Notes: a model not told the origin generated them from the letters alone. A DNA stretch of 64,000 bases from Corbicula japonica (GCA_038501625.1 JAZAYU010000223.1:186001-250000); one strand, 5' to 3'. Shown: positions 24,800 through 36,609, counted from the stretch's first letter. Made by a program: numbers and translations.

Positions 24800-25140
24800 G
24801 TCTAGGTCAAAGTGAAGTATAGATATCAAGAATAGACACATTCTCCATAGCATCCTCACACATCCGAAATCAGGGAGGAAAAGAGAGCATGGGTTCATAA
24901 AATGAAATTTCTTCAAATAAGACACAAAAAATCAATTTAAAAGGGATACCGAATTGAAACGGTCAATGACAAATCTTTTTTCGACTTGGGGCTTACGGCA
25001 GGTTCTATGGTGCACCAACCTCCCACTTGCTTATACAAGTATTAATATAATCAAACAAGCACAAGTTGTCTTGTTTAAATAACTTCAACAAACCCATCAC
25101 CATCAACAACTAAGTCAGCATTAACTCGATAATGCTGTTT
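24800..25140 (-). mobile_element. PLE 3' end fragment (minus)
   Basis: Reverse-oriented PLE 3' UTR blocks: gaggaaaagagagcatg, gaaacggtcaatg, ggttctatggtgcaccaacc, caagttgtcttg. It is more diverged than the copies at 15.6 and 20.8 kb. The terminus is weak (tatagatatcaag). Confidence 0.6.
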
Positions 25141-25214
25141 GCAATAGAGGATTACAGACATTTTTAGAAGAACATAAGGGGATTAAGTTTTCCATTTCTC
25201 AGTTTCCAATTACT

Positions 25215-25520
25215 TATTTCACCAAGACAACTTGTATTTGTTGGTGTTTTTTTTTATATTTTAACCTGTTCGGGCAAGTGTGAGTTTGGTGCACCCTAGA
25301 ACCTGGTTTAAACCCCAGTGGCAATTTGATTTGCCGCTGACCGTTCCAAGGTGGTTTCCCCTCGGGTTCTCATTTAGCTTTGTTTGTGGTGTCTGTTTTG
25401 AAGCTGATCGTTTTATTAATTAATCTTGCTTTCTCTTTCTCTTTGTCGTGGCTAAGGTGGGAGGCTGTTCTTTTCTGAATGTGGTAATACCTGATATGCA
25501 TATTTCACTCTTTTCTTAAA
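25215..25520 (+). mobile_element. PLE 3' end fragment (plus)
   Basis: Contains tatttcaccaagacaact, ggtgcaccctagaacctgg, ccagtggcaatttg, ctgaccgttccaagg, and ends in acctgatatgcatatttcac. It faces the minus fragment at 24800-25140 across a spacer of about 75 bp, making a second inverted PLE pair. Confidence 0.7.
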
Positions 25521-25639
25521 TTGTTCCTTTTATATACTGCAAATAAAATTATAAGTTTGGGGATTAAGTGCAGTAAATACCATGCCTAGAGTAAGCTGCT
25601 TGTCAGCCACTATTCAATATATACTTCATAACACTACTG

Positions 25640-27005
25640 CATTTTCTTTTCTGTCCATGAACAAGCTCAATAAAACCCAGCTAGCACTGGTTCCTTATCT
25701 GTCGTGTTCGGTGTATTTCAAAGTTCCATTTTCATTTATTTCTAAAACGTTCCCACTGAAGCTTTGTCTTTGACTATTAAATGAGTTATATCATTGAGAC
25801 ACAATATGCAAAGATGCTCGGAAATTATTGTATTTTGACAGCTCAAGTTACAACAAAAATACACCTCATTGTCCTCTGGCCTACAATCTCTGCACGATTT
25901 GGATGTTCAGAGAAAATCAGTTCTTAAAGTGTAGAAAATAATGACTAAACGGAATAAAACAACTTTCTAACCTAATCAAAAGAGTTCGGGATTGCAAATG
26001 CAGAAGAATCCGAACTTGTTAAGTGATGTGAGACTGCATGCTGATCAACAATATGTGATGGATAAAATCTGCCGATGTTGGCAAACACATTGCCTCGGAC
26101 AAAATGGCGACGAGTTTAACGCAGCTCACACTAAGAGCTTTCGAGACAGAAATAACAAAGGTAGTTTTATTGTTCAACCTTAATTAGCTTTTGTAATTCA
26201 AAAATATAATTAAAATATTGAACAGTAAACATTATAAAAAATCTTGCATGTAATGAGAAATTACAAAATTCAGTTCAAAACGGAAAATACCCAGGACGTT
26301 TTGACCCACTGCATTAAATACTGAATCGGTCCAATGTGTATAAACCGGTCTTACTGACTTTCTTGAGACCGGTGAGACGTTGACTACACATTGTAATCGG
26401 TCAATCAATTATCGGAAATATACACCCAGACAGAAACAGACGAAATACGATGCAACAGACAGCAGCGATGAAGATCTTTACCTATGAACATTGTTTGGTC
26501 GTTACTTCCCCGGTAAAGCTGACAGTGCAATTCACATCATCAATAATAGTCGGGGCTACTCGATTAGGAAGAAATGCTTGAGTGTCGGCTGCTTGAATCG
26601 TTTCGCTTGTAAAGTTACACTTCCCTCACAGAATGAAGAGCGTCTTTATGAAATAAAAAAAACGAACAAACATAGAAATAGCTCGTTCAAATACCACCAA
26701 GTCAAAACGAATAGCTTTTACTAAGTGACTATTAATTGTGTATATTGACAAATTATCGCTTCAAGAAAAGTCTGGCTGTATACTGTCAGAAATGTCTATT
26801 GATAGACCTCTAGTCACTTATTTAACAACAATGGATTAAGGTAGTTAGTTGTAAACTCTAGTAACGATTGGCTTAAATACATCTGTTTACTGAAATAACC
26901 TATGATTCTTGTCACTTGGTCAATCGACGTTTTCCTTGATTGCTAGTGTTCAGAATGCCACCAGAGGCAGCATGCTATAATTATAAATTATACCCATCTC
27001 AGTCA
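25640..27005. repeat. Repeat B, unit 2
   Basis: The best preserved unit: family A segment (25650-25770), gcaaatgcagaagaatccg (25996), gatcaacaatatgtgatgg (26042), ggtcttactgac and caccggtgag landmarks (26340-26375), ctatgaacattgtttggtc (26482), the ccaccaagtc block (26692) and the terminal ccaccagaggcagcatgct (26956). Minus-strand frame 26470-26640 reads ADTQAFLPNRVAPTIIDD and NCTVSFTGEVTTKQCS and is preserved in units 3 and 4. Confidence 0.65.
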
Positions 27006-27155
27006 GCTTAGTTTGCGGTGTCCGTTTTAAATCTGATCGTTTTATTAATTAACCTTGCTTTCTCCTTCTCTTGTTCGTGGCTATGAGGGGAGGCTGTTCT
27101 TTTCTGAATGTGGTAATACCTGATATGCATATTTCACCCTTTCTTAATTTGTTCC
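27005..27155 (+). mobile_element. PLE 3' end fragment, 5'-truncated
   Basis: About 150 bp of PLE 3' end, from gtttgcggtgtccgtttta to acctgatatgcatatttcac, directly after the end of repeat B unit 2. Confidence 0.7.
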
Positions 27156-27274
27156 TTTTTATGTAACTGAATATTGCAAATTAAATAATAAGTTTAGTGC
27201 AGTAAATAACAACCTAGAGTAAGCTGCTTATCAGCCACTATCAATATATACGTAATATTTCGTCTTCATTTCCA

Positions 27275-28635
27275 TTTCTACCCATTATCAGGTTCAGTAA
27301 AACTCAGCTAACAATAGTTTTTTTTGTTTCGTTCAATGTATTTTAAAGTTCCCTGTTCATTTATTTCTAAAACGTCCCCAGTAAAGCTGAGTCGATGACT
27401 TAATAAACAGTTATAGCATCGAGACACAATATGCAAAGATGCTCTAAAATTTTAGTATTTTGACAGCTCAAGTTACCACAAAAATACACATTGAAGTCCT
27501 CTGACCTACGACTTTTGCACCATTTGGATGCTCAGAGTAAATCAGTCTTTAAAGTGTAGAAAATAATTTTTAAACGGAATAAAACAACCTTCAAACACAA
27601 TCAAAAGAGTTCAGGAATGCAAATGCAGTAGAATCCGAACTTGTTAAGTGGTGTGAGACTGCATGCTGATCAACAATATGTGATGGATAAAAACCCTATA
27701 TTGACTGCCGCTGTTGGCAAACACAATGCCTCGGACAAAATGGCGAAGAGTTAACCCAGCTCACACTAAAGAAAATCTTTCGAGACAGAAATTACAAAGG
27801 TAGTTTATATTATTCAATCTAAAATAGCTCTTGATTTGCCACACCCGGTCCAAGGCGGTAACCCCTCGGGTTCTCATTTTTGTTTATTGTTAGTGGTGTC
27901 TTTTTTGAAACTGATCATTTTATTAACCATGTTCTCTCCCCCTCTCTTCTTTTTGACTGTGTGGGGAGGCTGTTTTTTCTGAATGTGGCGATTCCTGATA
28001 TGCATATTTCACCTTTTTGTAATTCAAAACTATAATTAAAATAGTGAATATTAAACTGTATTAAAATCTTCCTTGTAACGAGAATTTCAAAATTTTAATC
28101 AATTACCGGAAATATACACCCAGAAGGAAACATACGAAATACGTCGTTTTATACGAAGCAACAAACAGACAGAGAAAAAGATCTTTACCTATGAACACTG
28201 TTTGGTCGTAACTTCTCCAGTATAGCTGACAGTGCAATTCACAGCATCAATGATTGTCGGAACTACTCGAATAGGAAGTTTTGATTGCGTGTCGGCTGTT
28301 TGAATCCTTTCGACTGTAAAGTTGCACTACCCTCACAGAATGAAGAGCGTCTTTCTGAAATAAAAATGAAAAAACGTAGAAATAGCTCGTTTAAATACCA
28401 CCAAGTCGAAACGAATAGCTTTTACTAAGTGACTATTAATTGACTTTGTTGACAAGTTATCGCTTCAAGAAAAGTCTGGCTGTATACTGTCAAAAAGGTC
28501 TACTGATAGACCACTAGTCATTAATTCAACAACAATGGCATATGATCGTCAATTGTTAACTCTGGCAACCCTTGGCTAAAATACATCTGTTTACTGAAAT
28601 AACCCATTATTCTGGTCACTTGGTGAATCGTCACC
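27275..28635. repeat. Repeat B, unit 3, with PLE insertion
   Basis: Landmarks as in unit 2: family A segment (27285-27405), gcaaatgcagtagaatccg (27617), gatcaacaatatgtgatgg (27668), ctatgaacactgtttggtc (28190), ccaccaagtc (28399), and the closing tcacttggtgaatcg (28616). The unit is interrupted at 27831-28017 by a PLE 3' end; the sequence on either side matches the uninterrupted site in unit 2 near 26180. Confidence 0.65.
27831..28017 (+). mobile_element. PLE 3' end, 5'-truncated insertion inside repeat B unit 3
   Basis: About 187 bp from ttgatttgccacacccgg to cctgatatgcatatttcacc plus a T-run. Comparison with unit 2, which reads straight from aattagc into ttttgtaattcaaaa, gives the empty site and so defines both borders. 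Confidence 0.75.
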
Positions 28636-29125
28636 AATCAAAAGAGTTCGGAATTGCAAATGCAGAAGAATCCCAACTTGTTAAGTAGTGTGAGACAGCA
28701 TACTGATCAACAATATGTGATGGATAAAAACCCTATATTGACTGCCACTGTTGACAAACACAAACCGGTGACTACACATTGGAATCGGTCAATCAATTAT
28801 CAGAAATATACACACAGACAGAAACATACGAAAAACGAAGCAACCAACAGACATAAAAGAAGATCCTTACCTATGAACACTGTTTGGTCGTAACTTCCCC
28901 AGTATAGCTGACAGTGCAATTCACAGCATCAATGATTGTCGGACCTACTCGATTTGGAAGTAATGCTTGCGTGTCGGCTGTTTGAATCCTTACGCTTGTA
29001 AAGTAACACTACCCTCACAGAATGAAGAGCGTCTTTCTGAAATAAAAATGGACAAACCAAGAAATCGTAGCTCGTTCACAAGGCCACCAAAGGCAGCATG
29101 CTTTATTTATAAATTTTACTCATCT
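28636..29125. repeat. Repeat B, unit 4, internally deleted
   Basis: A short unit: gcaaatgcagaagaatccc (28657), gatcaacaatatgtgatgg (28704), then a jump to caaaccggtgactacacatt (28761), ctatgaacactgtttggtc (28872) and the end ccaccaaaggcagcatgct (29084). About 800 bp seen in unit 2 are missing. Confidence 0.65.
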
Positions 29126-29470
29126 CAATACGGGGGTTTAATCCAGGTTATAGGGTGCACCAATCTGACACTTGACCCAAACAAAAACAAGTTGTCTTGG
29201 TGAAATAACTCCAACCCACCCATTAACTCGACAATATTGCAAGCAAAAGCACACAAACAAAAGCTTATGGCACGGTAAAGCAAATGGGCGGTTACTTAAT
29301 GATACAAGAGCACATAGAGTGAAATTATAAAGAACACGATGACAGGGATATCAGAAGCAAATCGAGCTTCTAGGTTCTTTAACAAGATTTCGAGGCTTTA
29401 ATCTAACGGCATTGTCAAGCGAAAATTGTAGGTACTCAATGACCTTTTTGAGGTTATAACACCCAACATT
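29126..29470 (-). mobile_element. PLE 3' end fragment (minus)
   Basis: Reverse-oriented PLE 3' UTR: gggtttaatccaggttatag, caagttgtcttggtgaaata, cacgatgacagggata and caaatcgagcttctaggttc (29330-29380). The outermost terminus is missing. Confidence 0.65.
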
Positions 29471-31185
29471 TTATCAGCAATAACACTTTGCCTTTAACAG
29501 TGACTGCACACTGACTATTGAGACCATATGCGACCATTACAAGCATAGAAAATAAGGGATGACCGGTGTAGCATTGTGTTAAAATCATATCGCCCAGAGT
29601 AATTGGGGACTATTTTTTCAAATTAGTCTTTGGAGTTTAGAAGTGTGAGGTGGTAACCATAGGTTATTGAGAGTAGTCTATGAAAAAATATGAGATTATC
29701 ATTTGCTGTGAAAGCTAAATATTCAGTTTATGATGATAATTGTGCGAACAATAAAGAATAACCTGGTGAGAGCATACAGCAAGGTTGTTTCAATGCCTAT
29801 AACCCGTGAAGGGAAACTCATTGAGCTGTAATAACAGGAATACTTTACTCAGACAAAGCCTTGTTATTTTGGGTGAAGGCAATGTTTTTGTATCCACAAA
29901 ATCGTCTGAATATTATTACTCAAACATAAGGTGAAGGTGAAAAAAGTTACCAGATATGAGGATGCTAACAGTGTTATTGTTAAAAACATAGTTCTACATG
30001 AACGCTTGTGTAAGAACACAGAAGTACTCATTTATAAATAAGAAACAAAATGGCCGTCCACCGGTCCAACAACGTTTTTGTAAAAAAAACAACAACAACA
30101 AAAACAAACAAAAGCGAGTGTTTTACCAAATCTTGAAATCAATCAGATAATGCTGTGGAGGGACTAACACGGCAATATACACCCAAAAATGATTTATTTA
30201 TGATTATTTTATTTTGGGACAATCAATAATCGCGCATTGAAACGACATGCATTGCTGTAATTTAAGTACTTGCTGAACTTAAATTCTTTTGTAATTCTGT
30301 TTGATTACTCATTCAGTCAGTATCATGTTACATTTAGATTCATTTTTTTGTAATTACTTCCTGTTATATACAGTGTAAAATTAACCACTTGATCCGGGAT
30401 ATTGAGTTGCATACTAGAAATAAATAGAAATAAAAAAATCTCATTAATTGTTCATAAGATTTGACAACAGTAATCGTTGTAGTTTTTATTGGTCATCGAT
30501 TTACACGAGACAGTCTCGAGACAGAAAAAAAAATCTAATCAAATGACATCTAAATGTTAGTACTCTCCCTCCCGAACCTCCGAAATAAAGTTACCATCAG
30601 AAATTGATGAACAACAGGTGTACGTCATTTTAAAGGGAAGGTACTAGTGTGAGGGAAGGGGAGTGTGGTTGGGTCCAACATGCCGTACACCTGTGGGATG
30701 AACATATAGCGGTAATAACTGGTTAATAGCGATACAAAATTAAAATTTATGAAATTTAACATATAAGTTATAATATAATTATTATTTAAAAAAACTTACC
30801 TTCACGGTTCCAGAATTATTGCGCACAAGAAGTTATAACGTGATTTCATTGTAATCACTTGAAATATGCTTTCTCGTTGTGCAATCGGTACGGCGGATCA
30901 GGTAAGAATTACAAGCCTTTGCGTAATCTCTGTCGCATTTTCTTAAACGACCAATCCAATCGACGGATGTAATTAACTAATCAAATTTAAGTTTACATAA
31001 AAAACGGAATTCAATTCGAACATATCAAAACAGAAGATAAGTCGTCTCATATTAATAAAAAAAGCGTAAATAAAGTATTTAAAAATATTAAAATAATTTT
31101 CAAATTACCCATATATAATCAATTGTTAATATAGACTTATATTTCAATTATTTCTTACCCAATTAGTTTATTACATCGATCGAAT
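29471..31185. other. AT-rich intergenic stretch
   Basis: No gene. A perfect 11-bp inverted repeat, acaggtgtacg (30614-30624) and cgtacacctgt (30684-30694), encloses a purine-rich 59-nt loop. The rest is featureless. Confidence 0.45.
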
Positions 31186-31189
31186 TGAT

Positions 31190-31525
31190 AAACTTCATAA
31201 GAAATAGACAAAAAGGGAATTTAAAAGCCGTCGAACACGACAAATATGAAATTATTGCAGGCTCGCTCGGTCTAATTGAACCTGTTCATCGACAGAAATT
31301 GCAATGCATATTACTGCCCACGCCGCCTAGTTCCAGGTCAATATGTACACCAGTCAATAGTTCAATTTTGATCCCTCCTAACGATGGTATGCATGTGGCG
31401 ATGAACATGGAACCGTCAGTGCGATATTTTCACATTAACACCATTTCATGAACAGCTGCGTATGGTTTCTAGTTATAAGAAAAGATGAAACAATGGGCGG
31501 AACTGAATAGAATGGAATTTCGACA
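31190..31525 (+). repeat. Interspersed repeat family A copy
   Basis: Contains cgacaaatatgaaattattg, gaacctgttcat, gatggtatgcatgtggcg, gaacatggaacc and gcgtatggtttctag. It runs directly into the 5' LTR of the BEL/Pao element. The 88-codon frame at 31185-31451 lies in the repeat. Confidence 0.6.
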
Positions 31526-31712
31526 GAATACTATAACTTAACGTTAATTTGCGCGCCACGCATAGTATGTGACGTTCATGACGTCAACGTTATTGTTTTT
31601 GTTGTATACTTGTTTTGTACGTTGAAGGAGTCGCTCAATACGATCTGAACCGTTCACAACGTCTTGCTCTCTCTCTCTCTCCTCCGAGTCCCCATTTACG
31701 ATCACGCCGATA
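31526..31712 (+). repeat. BEL/Pao 5' LTR
   Basis: Shares with the 3' LTR: gaatactataacttaacgtt, gcgcgccacgca, a gtatgtgacgttca block, ttgttttgtacgttgaagga, the tctctctc run, and catttacgatcacgccgata. It contains one 14-bp segment (tgacgtcaacgtta) lost from the 3' LTR at the PLE insertion. Confidence 0.85.
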
Positions 31713-31731
31713 TTGGTGCCGTGACCAGGAT
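31713..31731 (+). promoter_or_regulatory. Primer-binding site of the BEL/Pao element
   Basis: TTGGTGCCGTGACCAGGAT lies immediately after the 5' LTR, the position and form usual for BEL/Pao elements, where a tRNA 3' end primes minus-strand synthesis. Confidence 0.8.
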
Positions 31732-31734
31732 AAC

Positions 31735-32830
31735 CATGAATCTACAAAAACTTTATACAAAAGAGAGGGACACCGATGATTTATTGAGAGATACTTGGAG
31801 AAAATTGAGCATGCAAAGGAGAACGAATCTTTGCTCGAGTTCAACGCAATTCTGAAGACAATCGAAGAGAAACTGCACGTTCTGGAGACATTAAATGACA
31901 AAATCTTATCACAAACAGACGCAGCTGGAAAACTGTAAGTACATTTTCTCATCCTAGTAGCGCTGTAAATTCATCACCATTCTACAGACTTCCAAAGATG
32001 TCGTTACCAAGTTTCAGCGGTGATATTCTACAGTGGCAATCATTTTGGGATAGCTATGAGTCTACTATACATACAAATATAAATCTTACAGATGTCCAAA
32101 AATTTACTTACCTCAATCCCAACTTGAACGCAATGCTGCACGTGTAATTGAAGGCTTCGCCATGACTAATGCAAACTACGCACGTGCAATAGATTTACTC
32201 AGAGAAAGGTTCGGTAAGCAACATAAAATCACGCACGCAAGCCTCGAGTAAATTGTCCAGTCTTAGAAATTATTATGATAAAATTGAGACGTATATCCGT
32301 AGTTTAGAAGCTATGGGAGAGTGTCAAAAAAGTTACGGAAATTTGTTAAAGTGTCAGTTATATTAGACAAAATGCCATGTGAAATTCGTAGACAATTAGC
32401 TCGTGAAAATGGTGAAAATAAGTGGGTATTAGACGATCTACGTCGTGCCATCAATAGAGAAATCTGCATCCTGGAGTCTGGTACCGCGCAGAATGAACTG
32501 GAATTGATATATACGAGGCTACATCGTCGTTTCTCACGGTTGCGAAATCCAGAAATCCACAACAAGATTCAAAACCATCATACCGAAGTGCACTTCAAAG
32601 AGCCGCGTTAAAGTGTGCCTTTTGCGATGGCGGACACAAATCAAGTGAGTGCAAAGCTTTTACTGACACTTAATCTAGGCTTAAAGTTGTTAAAGAGAAA
32701 CGCTTATGCTTTAACGTCTTAGGTAAAAATCCCGTCGCTAAGTGCAACTCCAATAAGAGATGTCAAAATTGCAAACGGAAGCACCACACGACAATATGTA
32801 GCAGTCGACAAGGAGGTTACCAGGCAACAT
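31735..32830 (+). pseudogene. BEL/Pao gag remnant
   Basis: An ATG at 31735 opens a frame reading NLQKLYTKERD; sense then shifts frame to KENESLLEFNAILKTIEEK and again to the SFSGDILQWQSFWDSYES segment. Further on, 32321-32611 encodes VILDKMPCEIRRQL and a WVLDDLRRAINREI segment, normally the C-terminal part of gag, followed by two zinc knuckles. Multiple frame changes and stops make it non-functional. Confidence 0.75.
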
Positions 32831-32909
32831 GTTCTCATCACCGGAAACAACCGTGCTACACTCTTACACAAGTCCATCAGACAAAGGAGTGCTACTGAAA
32901 ACTGCCATA

Positions 32910-33572
32910 GCAACAGTCCGAAGCTAACATATTATTTGATGAAGGATCGCAGAAGAGCTAGAACTTACCAGAAAAAGTACTGAGACACTTTACTTGACAC
33001 TTTACTTATCATCGTTTGGCAGCAGAAGTAACAAGGCGCAGCAGGTAGATGTCGCAACAGTAGACCTCATTACAGACAATCGCCAGAAAATCCCGATTAG
33101 AGTCAGGATTGTACCGTCAATATCAACACCTATCAACAATAGACTACAGCACACAGTTTCAGAGCTTCCCTATCTCCGAGTTCTAAAACTTGCGCATCAT
33201 GTGTCCGGAGATTTCACTTTCAACATATCACTGCTAATTGGTTCTGATTTCTTTTGGGACATTGTAGAAGACCAAGTTATTCGCGGGAACGGACCCTCTG
33301 CTGTCAAATCCAAGATATGGTACCTGTTATCTGGACCAATACTTACAGAGATTCCCCGAGCTAAAGATCACGTATACAACATAATGGCATCACACTCACC
33401 TATTATCATAGAGAGTATCGCCGAACAGGACCGAAGAGAATTCATAAAGAAAGTCGATAATGATAGCTCCGTTACGCAGGTTTCTTCAAACAGTACCAAC
33501 CTGGAACCTTTAAAACCGCCGCACGTGTTCTTCGGACGTAAAATGACGTCACCGCCGTATCACGATCATTGA
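32910..33572 (+). pseudogene. BEL/Pao protease region fused in frame to the integrase tail
   Basis: The aspartic protease region begins near LFDEGSQKS (a D-[ES]-G-S type active site context) and, after a frame change near 32960, stays open for 192 codons from 32994. It covers VDLITDNRQKIPI, LLIGSDFFWDI and IWYLLSGPI, then around 33500 passes straight into LEPLKPPHVFFGRKMTSPPY, which belongs to the C-terminal end of the integrase. Roughly 3 kb that a full element would carry between these points is missing, yet the frame is kept. TGA at 33570-33572 ends it; degenerate tail sequence (FTHRAKTLTKNISKFKKRW) continues in frame beyond. Confidence 0.75.
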
Positions 33573-34068
33573 AAAGACAACGATATTGCTCTACTTCGAA
33601 GTGACCGGACTTTTACACATCGTGCCAAAACACTGACGAAAAACATCAGTAAATTCAAGAAACGGTGGAAATACTTTACCGCACAACGGGACCATCATTA
33701 TACACAATCAAATGAAGAACATTTCGTGTGGGAGATGTCGTCGCGAAAGTTAAGAGGAAACATGGACAGACCGATCACAAAACCACTGGAAACTATTAGA
33801 AGCGATAATTAAATATTTATGTCAAAATAAAGACACTCATTTAAATAACGCTGATCACTCAAATGAGATTTATTAAGTTAATAGTTGATATTATATATAA
33901 GAGGCTGTTCATCTTAATTCTGAACAGTGTTGTTTAAATTTAAAAGTGACATTTAACATTTACATTAATTTAAATATGATTTCATATCACTTTTCGTGGC
34001 CCCCAGTATGTTGAGAATACTATAACTTAACGTTAATTTGCGCGCCACGCAAAAGTATGTGACGTTCA

Positions 34069-35038
34069 ATCTTAAACCTCGGGCAAAAATTTATTTTGGT
34101 CGATTAAAAATTCAAATGACGTTTTGAAAAAAGCTTAAATCGAATAATTTTCAGGCGTTCTGTTTGTCTACTTATGATTTCTCAACTTTATACACTTCGC
34201 TCCCTCAAAAAGAGACAAGCTAACCAGTCTCATTGAAAAAACGTTTGCTAGAGAAAATAAAACCTTCATCGCTTGTATTGAACATAGGGCATTTTTTACC
34301 AATGGGTCTTATGATAATTATACTTTATGGACTTGTCAAGACCTAATAGAGTCGCTAACTTTCTTACTGGATAATATTTATGTTAGATTCGGTACCTCTA
34401 TTTATAAACACTGGGTACTAATTGTGCACCCCTTTTTGCTGATCTGTTTTTATACTGTTACGAAAGAGACTTTATGTTATCTCTTTCTACTGAACATGCT
34501 GAACATCAAGATGATATTATTACAGCTTTTAACAGCACCTCCAGGTATCTTGATGATTTATTTAATATAGATAATAACCATTTTCCATTATTTGTTAATA
34601 AGATTTACCCTGAAGAACTACAATTTAATAAAGCGAACACTTCAGAAAAGCATGCAAACTTTCTCGATCTAAATCTGTCAATTGAAAATGGTTACGTCAC
34701 TACTAAAATATATGATAAAAGAGATGATTTTAACTTTAATATAGTAAATTTTCCGGTTTTAGACGGCGAGGTTCCCCATGCAACATCTCGGGGTTTATAT
34801 TTCACAGCTTGAACCCTAGAACCTGGTTTAAACCCCCAGTTGTAATTTGATTTGCCACTGACCGTTTCAAGGCGGTTACCCCCCGGGTCCCCATTTTTGT
34901 TAATTGTTAGTGGTGTCTCTTTTGAAACTGATTATTTTATTAACTATGCTCTCTCCCTCTTTTCTTCTTGACTGTGTGGGGATGGGGAGGCTGTTTTTTC
35001 TGAATGTGGCGATTCCTGATATGCATATTTCACCTTTT
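34069..35038 (+). mobile_element. PLE copy C, inserted in the BEL/Pao 3' LTR
   Basis: The plus strand holds RT-coding sequence from about 34090 to 34811 (STYDFSTLYTSLP-type motif A, a broken motif B region, RYLDDLFN for motif C at about 34543, FLDLNLS, KIYDKRDDF), then jumps at 34812 into the distal 3' UTR (cctagaacctggtttaaac) and ends in cctgatatgcatatttcacc plus T-run. Both 5' truncation and an internal deletion are evident. Confidence 0.8.
34150..34811 (+). pseudogene. PLE reverse transcriptase fragment, copy C
   Basis: Open for 112 codons at 34474-34812, with the catalytic RYLDD box and the FLDLNLS and IYDKRDDFNF segments. Upstream the sense is kept in another frame back to about 34150, with a deletion that removes the glycine-rich start of motif B (tataaacactgggtactaa). 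Closest in this window to the RT of copy A. Confidence 0.7.
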
Positions 35039-35162
35039 TTTGTTTTTGTTGTATACTTGTTTTGTACGTTGAAGGAGTCGCTCAATACAATCTGAACCGT
35101 TCACAACGTCTTGCCCTCACTCTCTCTCTCTTTCGAGTTCCCATTTACGATCACGCCGATAA

Positions 35163-36605
35163 AGGGTTTAAGAAAAGGGAAAACAAATAAGGTTAAAACA
35201 CCTTATGTTGAACCCTGTTGGACTGAACTGAGTGAGGCATCACAATAACTGGGAGCCCATTGAGGGGCCTCAGCTTTCACATGATGAGTCAGATGATGAA
35301 GAACTGAGAGTTTAGAATTCTGATTGAAATGTGTTTCAAAAGAAGAAGAAGAAGAATATGGTAAAAATGACATTTTGAAAATTAAAATCGGCAAGAAGAA
35401 GGAAGACGTCACAACATTTTCAAGAGCAAAAACATCGAAATTCAGTGTAATAAAATGAAATCTTGTTGAACTTTGAATTAACCCTGTCAGAAACTGATAT
35501 TAATCAGTTTCGTTCTTACTCGAGTTTAAAAAAAGAAAGAAAGCAGAAAATTACAAATATGAAATAATCTGATTATCAAGTTTGTTCTAGAACAGAGTCG
35601 GACAATACGATAGTTCGGACTCGTTATCAACATCTTTATTTTCTTCTAATTGTAGTTCAAGTGGGCACTCGAAGAAGTACTGGAATTCATGTTAAAAACA
35701 GAAATCTCACTAAAACTTTCAGAAAGAGTTAAATATCCGCAAAATTATCACTATTTTCATTTTAGATATGAATCCATTAATCGAAAATGTAAATTTGAGT
35801 AGCAAAGTGTGAATATATTATAGCAGACGAAATTATTAATAATGATAATTTAGAATTCATATTTAATATTTAATGAAAGGGAATCTATATTCAATCGTCT
35901 AAAAATCTCATTTACTTAAGTTCTTTATTAAGTGTTTCTTCTATGAAATCTTATTATGCTTCAGTGTTAAGTGAAATCGTGGGGGGAGGGTAGTGTGAGG
36001 GGTGCACTGGAATAAGATTCTCTTTTTTTCAGAACATCGCAGAAGTTTACAATTGTGTGGGTTTTTTTAATTATTTCTGTTACCACTAAAATTAACATCG
36101 ACCTTTAACGATTTTAAATAGTTTTGTTGACTTATATCCGTTTCCAATAAAAGATTGAAATATGCCTATTAGGAAAGGCCACATCCAGAAGACACCGCCT
36201 ACCAACAGACTTTAAAAAGGGATGTTCTTATATGCTGTAAGACAAAATGACAAGAACACAGATACACCCATCCAAACTTCTAATTGATCAATTTTGTCCA
36301 TAATTTGTAAAAGGAATGACTTAAATCATTATTTGTTATAAGTTGCCAACAATAGTCTTCAATTAAAGCTTTATTCCTGTAAGAATTGGCTTTGGAAAAG
36401 ATTGGCGAGAGTAATCCTTAATTTTGCTAAAAATGCATTTCATGCAATTTTAGATCAAGCAAACAGAAAATCACTCTAAGTTGTTTATTTTATTTTAATA
36501 TGGCCTCTCATAAGTAGGAAAACCTTAAAAACTTATTAATCAGCAGCATTTTTGTTTAAAATAAATTACCTTCTAAGTACCCGATTTTATAATTTACCTG
36601 CCTTT
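35163..36605. other. AT-rich intergenic stretch
   Basis: No gene. At 36158-36215 a very short, decayed, reverse-oriented PLE terminus is present (aatatgcctattaggaaagg then ccacatccagaagacacc). The rest is featureless. Confidence 0.45.
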
Positions 36606-36609
36606 TAAT

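Larger units (their letters stand above)
31526..35162 (+). mobile_element. BEL/Pao LTR retrotransposon, internally deleted, with nested PLE
   Basis: Two LTRs of about 187 bp flank a 2.3-kb interior. Signature parts in order: primer-binding site, gag with LPSFSGDILQWQSFWDS (32000-32050), CCHC-type knuckles (CAFCDGGHKSSECK near 32612; CQNCKRKHHTTIC near 32763), an A17-type protease region with ILFDEGSQKS (32933) and LLIGSDFFWDI (33235), and then directly the C-terminal part of the integrase region (PPHVFFGRKMTSPPYHDH near 33520). RT, RNase H and the integrase core are absent. Several frameshifts and stops lie in gag. The 3' LTR is split by a PLE. Confidence 0.85.
34009..35162 (+). repeat. BEL/Pao 3' LTR, interrupted by a PLE
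   Basis: The left part, 34009-34068, begins tgttgagaatactataac. The right part, 35039-35162, begins ttgtttttgttgtatac and ends catttacgatcacgccgata. Together they equal the 5' LTR less 14 bp at the junction. Confidence 0.85.
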
